From Ciborinia camelliae (Eukaryota; Ascomycota; Leotiomycetes; Helotiales; Sclerotiniaceae), in NCBI GenBank assembly GCA_025890175.1, contig JANPYM010000013.1, positions 1,070,777 to 1,134,776 on the forward strand: DNA of 64,000 nucleotides, given 5' to 3'. Below, piece by piece: positions 59,391 through 64,000 of this stretch (position 1 is its first letter; the number at the start of each line of letters is the position of its first letter). The translations under genes and the position numbers were made by a program. The notes under the pieces were generated by a model that ran no database searches, was not told where the DNA came from, and worked only from the letters and a program-made list of their open reading frames with translations.

Positions 59391-62300
59391 AATAAATAAA
59401 ATAATTAATTATTTAATAATTTATAATTTATTATTTATTATATTTATAATATTATATAGAATTAATAATATACTATAATATTATAATAAATAAATTAAAA
59501 ATAATATTTAAAATATAATTAAAATATAATTAAAATATAATTAAAATATATTTATAAAAATTAATAAATTATAAAAATATTAAATACTATATAATATATA
59601 TATAATTATATTAATTATAAAATTTTATAAATAGTAATCAGCTTTTTTATTTAATCTTTATCTTCAAATTAAACTTTTTTTAAAAATATATTTTTAATAA
59701 TTTTTAATAATTTAAATTATATTATAATATTAATATTTAATATCTCAATTACTCTATAGGTCTGCCGTAACAAATTATTATTTAAACAATTTATAATAAA
59801 TATTATTATATTATTTAATCGAATTAATTAATATATTATTTTTTTTTTTTTAAAAATTTATAATTATTTCTAAATCCAATATATTTTTTTATAAAATATT
59901 TTTTAAAATATATTAATTATGTTTATATTCCTTATATTATAATTACAATTTAATAAAATCTTTTACTCTATAATTAAATTATATTATATATTTAAACTTT
60001 ATAAATATTTTTAAATTTTTTTATCAAATAAATTATATTAATATATTATAATTTTAATAAATAGGCGTTTATATTAATAAAAGTAAATAAAAATGAAATA
60101 TAAAATTTACATAAAAATATTTAATTTTTTGGTAAATGTTTTAAAATTTTAATTTATTATTAACGTTTTAATTATTATTAATAAACAAAAAATTAATATC
60201 AAAACTAATTTTTAATTTTTTTTTAAAATCTTTATTTTTATTATAATTTCAAGTATAATATTTAATGATATATTAATTCTTATATTTAAACTATATAATT
60301 GGTAAATTATTAAGTTATATTAAATCGATTTTATTGTATTCAAATTCAAAATTCAATATATTATAAATCCAAATTTTAATAAATCAAAATTTATTATATT
60401 TAATTACAAATTTTTGATTTAAAAGTTATTTTTAATTATCTTTTTATATTAAAACTTATTTTTTAATAATAAAATTCCAAATTATTTTATTAACAATTTT
60501 ACTAAATTTATCGAATTATAATTAATTAACTCTTTAAAAAGCTAAAACAATATTTTTTAATATAATATTTATTCAAAATTATTAGTTTTTAAAATTATTT
60601 ATATAATAAAATATTTTGTAAATCAATTTATTATAATTAATCTTTCAAATCTAATAAAATCTGATTTTATTATGATTGTTTTACAAAGATGGGAGAATAA
60701 TAAATATAGGTTTTGGAGAGATATATTTAATATTAAAAAAAACGAAATATAAAAATTTATAAAAAGCTTTAATAAATTTAATATTAAAAAAAAATTATAT
60801 TAAAAAATATGTTATAAAAAAAATTTTTATATTATATAAAATTTTTTATATTTATATAAATAATTTATTTAATATTATATTAATTAATATTAATTTTAAT
60901 ATTTTAACCTTTCTTATTTACTTAAATACTATTAATAATTTATAAGTTTTAATTTATACCTATTTTCAATTTGAAATTGCAACCTTATTAATATAATAAT
61001 TTTAGAATTTAAATTTTGTTATCGTTAATATTGTTAAATTTATAAAACCTACTATAATCAATATTTTAAATTTCTTTACCACTAATTTTATTAAATTTTT
61101 AAATTCTTTTATAACTAATATTTTTAAATTTTTTTATTATTAATATTATTAAAATTTTAAAATTTATTATAATTAATATTTTAAATTTCTTTATTATTAA
61201 TTTTATTAAAATTTTAAAATCTATTATAATTAATATTTTAAATTTCTTTATTATTAATTTTATTAAATTTTAAAATTTTTTTATATTTAGTATTTTTAAA
61301 TTTCTTTATTATTAACATTATTAAATTTTTAAATTTTTTTATAATTAATTTTTTTAAATTTTTTTATTATTAATATTATTAAATTTTTAAATTTTTTTAT
61401 TATTATCTTTAAATTAATATTAAAAATAATTAAATTAATATATAAAAAAAAAAAGTATATTATTTTATATAAATATAATTTTTTAACTTTAAAATATAAT
61501 AAAAATTTATTAAAGATTATTAAAAACTTAATATATAATTGTTTTTAAAATATTGTAGTTTATTAAGTTTTATTATATTTTTATATAAGTATTAATAATT
61601 TATTAATTTATTATCCAAATAATTTCGGTTTATTTTTAAATAATCCTATTAAAAATAATCTTATAGTATATAATAATTTTAAAGAATAGACTCCCAATAA
61701 TAATAATAAAAAATTGAAAAAGAATTTTAATAATAAAACAAAATCTTCCAATATATATCCATATAAACCATTATATTAATTTACACCTCAAAACTATAAA
61801 GATTTTTATTTTCGAAATTAAAATAAATATAGAAATTAGAAAAAAATATATATACTTATAAGAAATATTATAATACAATCTGAATTTTTATATAAATCTA
61901 ATTATAAAGAAATTATATATAAAATTTAATATATTAATTTTTTATATATATATTAAAAATAATAATACAAAATTTTAAATTAATTAAATATTAAAGGCTT
62001 TTTATTAAAATATTAAAACATATATATACATTTATATTTTTATAATATTTTTAAAATTTTTAAATATTATATTTAATATTATTTAAAAAAAAATAAATAA
62101 TAAATATTATTTGTTTAATATATTATTTTAAAATATATTTAAAATATTTACATCTAATACTTATAAATTTAATTTTTTTAATTTTAATAATTATATTTTT
62201 TAAATACATTTTGTAACTTTTTTATAAATTTAATATACAAAAAAATATATTTATTTATACTTTTTTTAAATATTTTAAATATTAATATTTATAAATATAT

Positions 62301-64000
62301 TTATATTATATTATTTAATTTTATTTTTTGATTTAAAAAAGTTTATTTGTTTTGATTGATATTAAAACAAATAATTGATAATAATTTATATTTTTAAATT
62401 TAAGTTTTAATTTTATAAATAATTAAACAATTCAAACAAAAAATTGAAATTTAAGTTTTTATAGTTTTAATATTATAAACGATTAACTTTTTCAAAAAAA
62501 AATTTAAAATTTAAATTTTAATTTTATATTAATAAAATCTTAAAATTTAAAAATTTCAATTTTTTTTGTTAAATGTATAAATTTGGAATAAAAAGGTTTT
62601 TTCGATATTTTATAATATATTTCAAATATATATTATTAAATATTCATTATCAAATTTATTATTTGTATTCAAAAATCTATATTCAATATACAATTTTCGA
62701 GTAAATGAAAATAAAAAATAATCCTAAATATTTTGTGTAAATAAAAATTTTTAAATATAACGAATAAAACGGATTAAGAATAAATCTTTTAATAATAATA
62801 AATTTATAAATAAATTTTTAAATCAAAATTTATATAATAATATAATTATACTATGAAGATTAATTGAAATAAAAAAAAATAAAAAAAAAATTATTTGTAT
62901 ATAATATGATAATACTTTTTATATAATAAAAAATAAAATTAAATAATCTGGATTAAAGAATAAAAAAAACAAAATTAAAGTTTTTGGGTATTATTATAAA
63001 TATAATATAATTTATTATTTTATAAATATATTTTATAAAAAAAAATATAATTATATAATTATTAATTTAATAAAATTATATTTTATTTTTTTTTTAACTA
63101 TTAAATTATTAATAATATATAATATATTTTATTATTTAAAATTATATATCAAATAAATATAAAATAATTTATAATAAAAATCTAAATTTTGTTTAAACGT
63201 TTTTTATTTGTTTTATTATAATTTTATTTATTAATTGTAATATAATTTATATAAAATAAAAGATTTAAAAAAAATTAAAGGTAAAAAAATAAAAAAGATT
63301 TGATTATTTATTTTTTTATATATATTTTTATTATAATATTTTACTTAATATAATTGTTTTTTTATACTTAATATATTAATAATATATCAATTTTAATTTA
63401 AATACAAATCGTTTTTTAATATTTTTATTTAATATTAGTATATAATATAATATAATATAAAAAACTATTTTTTTAAATTAAAAAAATTTATAATTAAATT
63501 TAAAATATAAAATAAAAAACAATTTAAAATCTTTTTATTTATAAAAAAAATTAAAATACAAAAATTTTTTTTTTATAAATTTAATTAAAATAAATAATAA
63601 TAAAAAAATCGAGTAATTTTATATAAATTAATTAAATTCAAAATTTTAAAAATTTAAAAAAAAATCCGAAAACATTAAAATAATTATATTATATAAATAT
63701 TATTTAAATTTAAGGAAAAAAAAATTTAATTAAATTAAAAAATTAAAGATTTTTATATAAAATAAAATTATAACAAAAAAATGTAGATATTTTTTAGATA
63801 TTTAGATTAGTATAAAGAAAGGTTTATATTATAAACCAATTAAATAATATAGCAAAAATTAAATAATTTATTTTATATTTTTTATAATTATATTATATAA
63901 CGATTATATTAATTTACTAATATTTATAAAAATATTTTTTTAAAAATCTTTCAAAACTTTATTAAAAAAATATAAAAAATATTTTAATTAATAAATCAAG

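Larger units (their letters stand above)
56490..64000. other. Extremely A/T-rich, gene-free block (RIP-type isochore), continues off window
   Basis: From about 56490 to the right edge the sequence is by eye about nine-tenths A and T, with TpA steps dominating and C/G almost absent; no frame of useful length survives on either strand. Internal tandem repeats are listed separately. The pattern is that of DNA saturated by repeat-induced point mutation (C-to-T) in an ascomycete, either a dead transposon nest or pericentromeric/subtelomeric DNA. No transposon domain can be recognised. Confidence 0.85.

Overview
This window looks like chromosomal DNA of a filamentous ascomycete. Genes carry short GT-AG introns (mostly 45-90 bp), spacers are littered with TACCTAGGTA / TAGGTAGGTA words, and the right end runs into a long, almost pure A/T block of the kind left by repeat-induced mutation. 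The gene set (CFEM protein, TRI12-type exporter, fused arg-6, small secreted cysteine-rich proteins) and the AT-isochore layout fit Leotiomycetes, probably Sclerotiniaceae (Botrytis/Sclerotinia type). That placement is inferred from style, not from a database match.

Layout. 0-9 kb: kelch protein (runs off the left edge), mitochondrial OMA1 protease, a KptA/Tpt1-like protein that has lost most of its catalytic residues, a broken cyclase-family gene, an HTH-HD fusion protein and a small F-box protein. 9-24 kb: gene-poor, repeat-rich accessory DNA with a CFEM/GPI protein, a secreted PLC-like phosphodiesterase, an orphan protein with a 2OG-oxygenase-like HxD...H...R pattern, a frameshifted Gfo/Idh/MocA oxidoreductase pseudogene, an intact TRI12-like MFS exporter and a shattered cytochrome P450. 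Together these resemble the remains of a metabolic cluster. 24.7-34.9 kb: conserved housekeeping block with adenylosuccinate synthetase and UreG (divergent), then UTP7, TSR1 and DIM1, three factors of small-ribosomal-subunit biogenesis; UTP7 and TSR1 share a 274-bp promoter.

34.9-46 kb: repeat-rich region with a 91-bp fold-back element, a 12-bp satellite, a secreted protein with a Kex2-type site, a 100-residue six-cysteine secreted protein, a carboxylesterase pseudogene and a 9-bp minisatellite. 46-55.3 kb: a hydrophilic ADPRVDSDLDG-repeat protein, a hypothetical F-box-like protein and arg-6 (acetylglutamate kinase / acetylglutamyl-phosphate reductase). 56.5-64 kb: AT-rich block without genes, with 284-bp, 18-bp and 37-bp tandem repeats and an interstitial TTAGGGTTAGGG.

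Exon structures were worked out by eye from splice signals, frame continuity and family motifs. I saw no tRNA, rRNA, CRISPR array or intact transposon. The most unusual items are the KptA-fold pseudoenzyme, the HTH-HD fusion, the candidate orphan oxygenase, the fold-back element, the microexons of the purine gene, and the decayed cluster with three pseudogenes broken by indels rather than by C-to-T changes.
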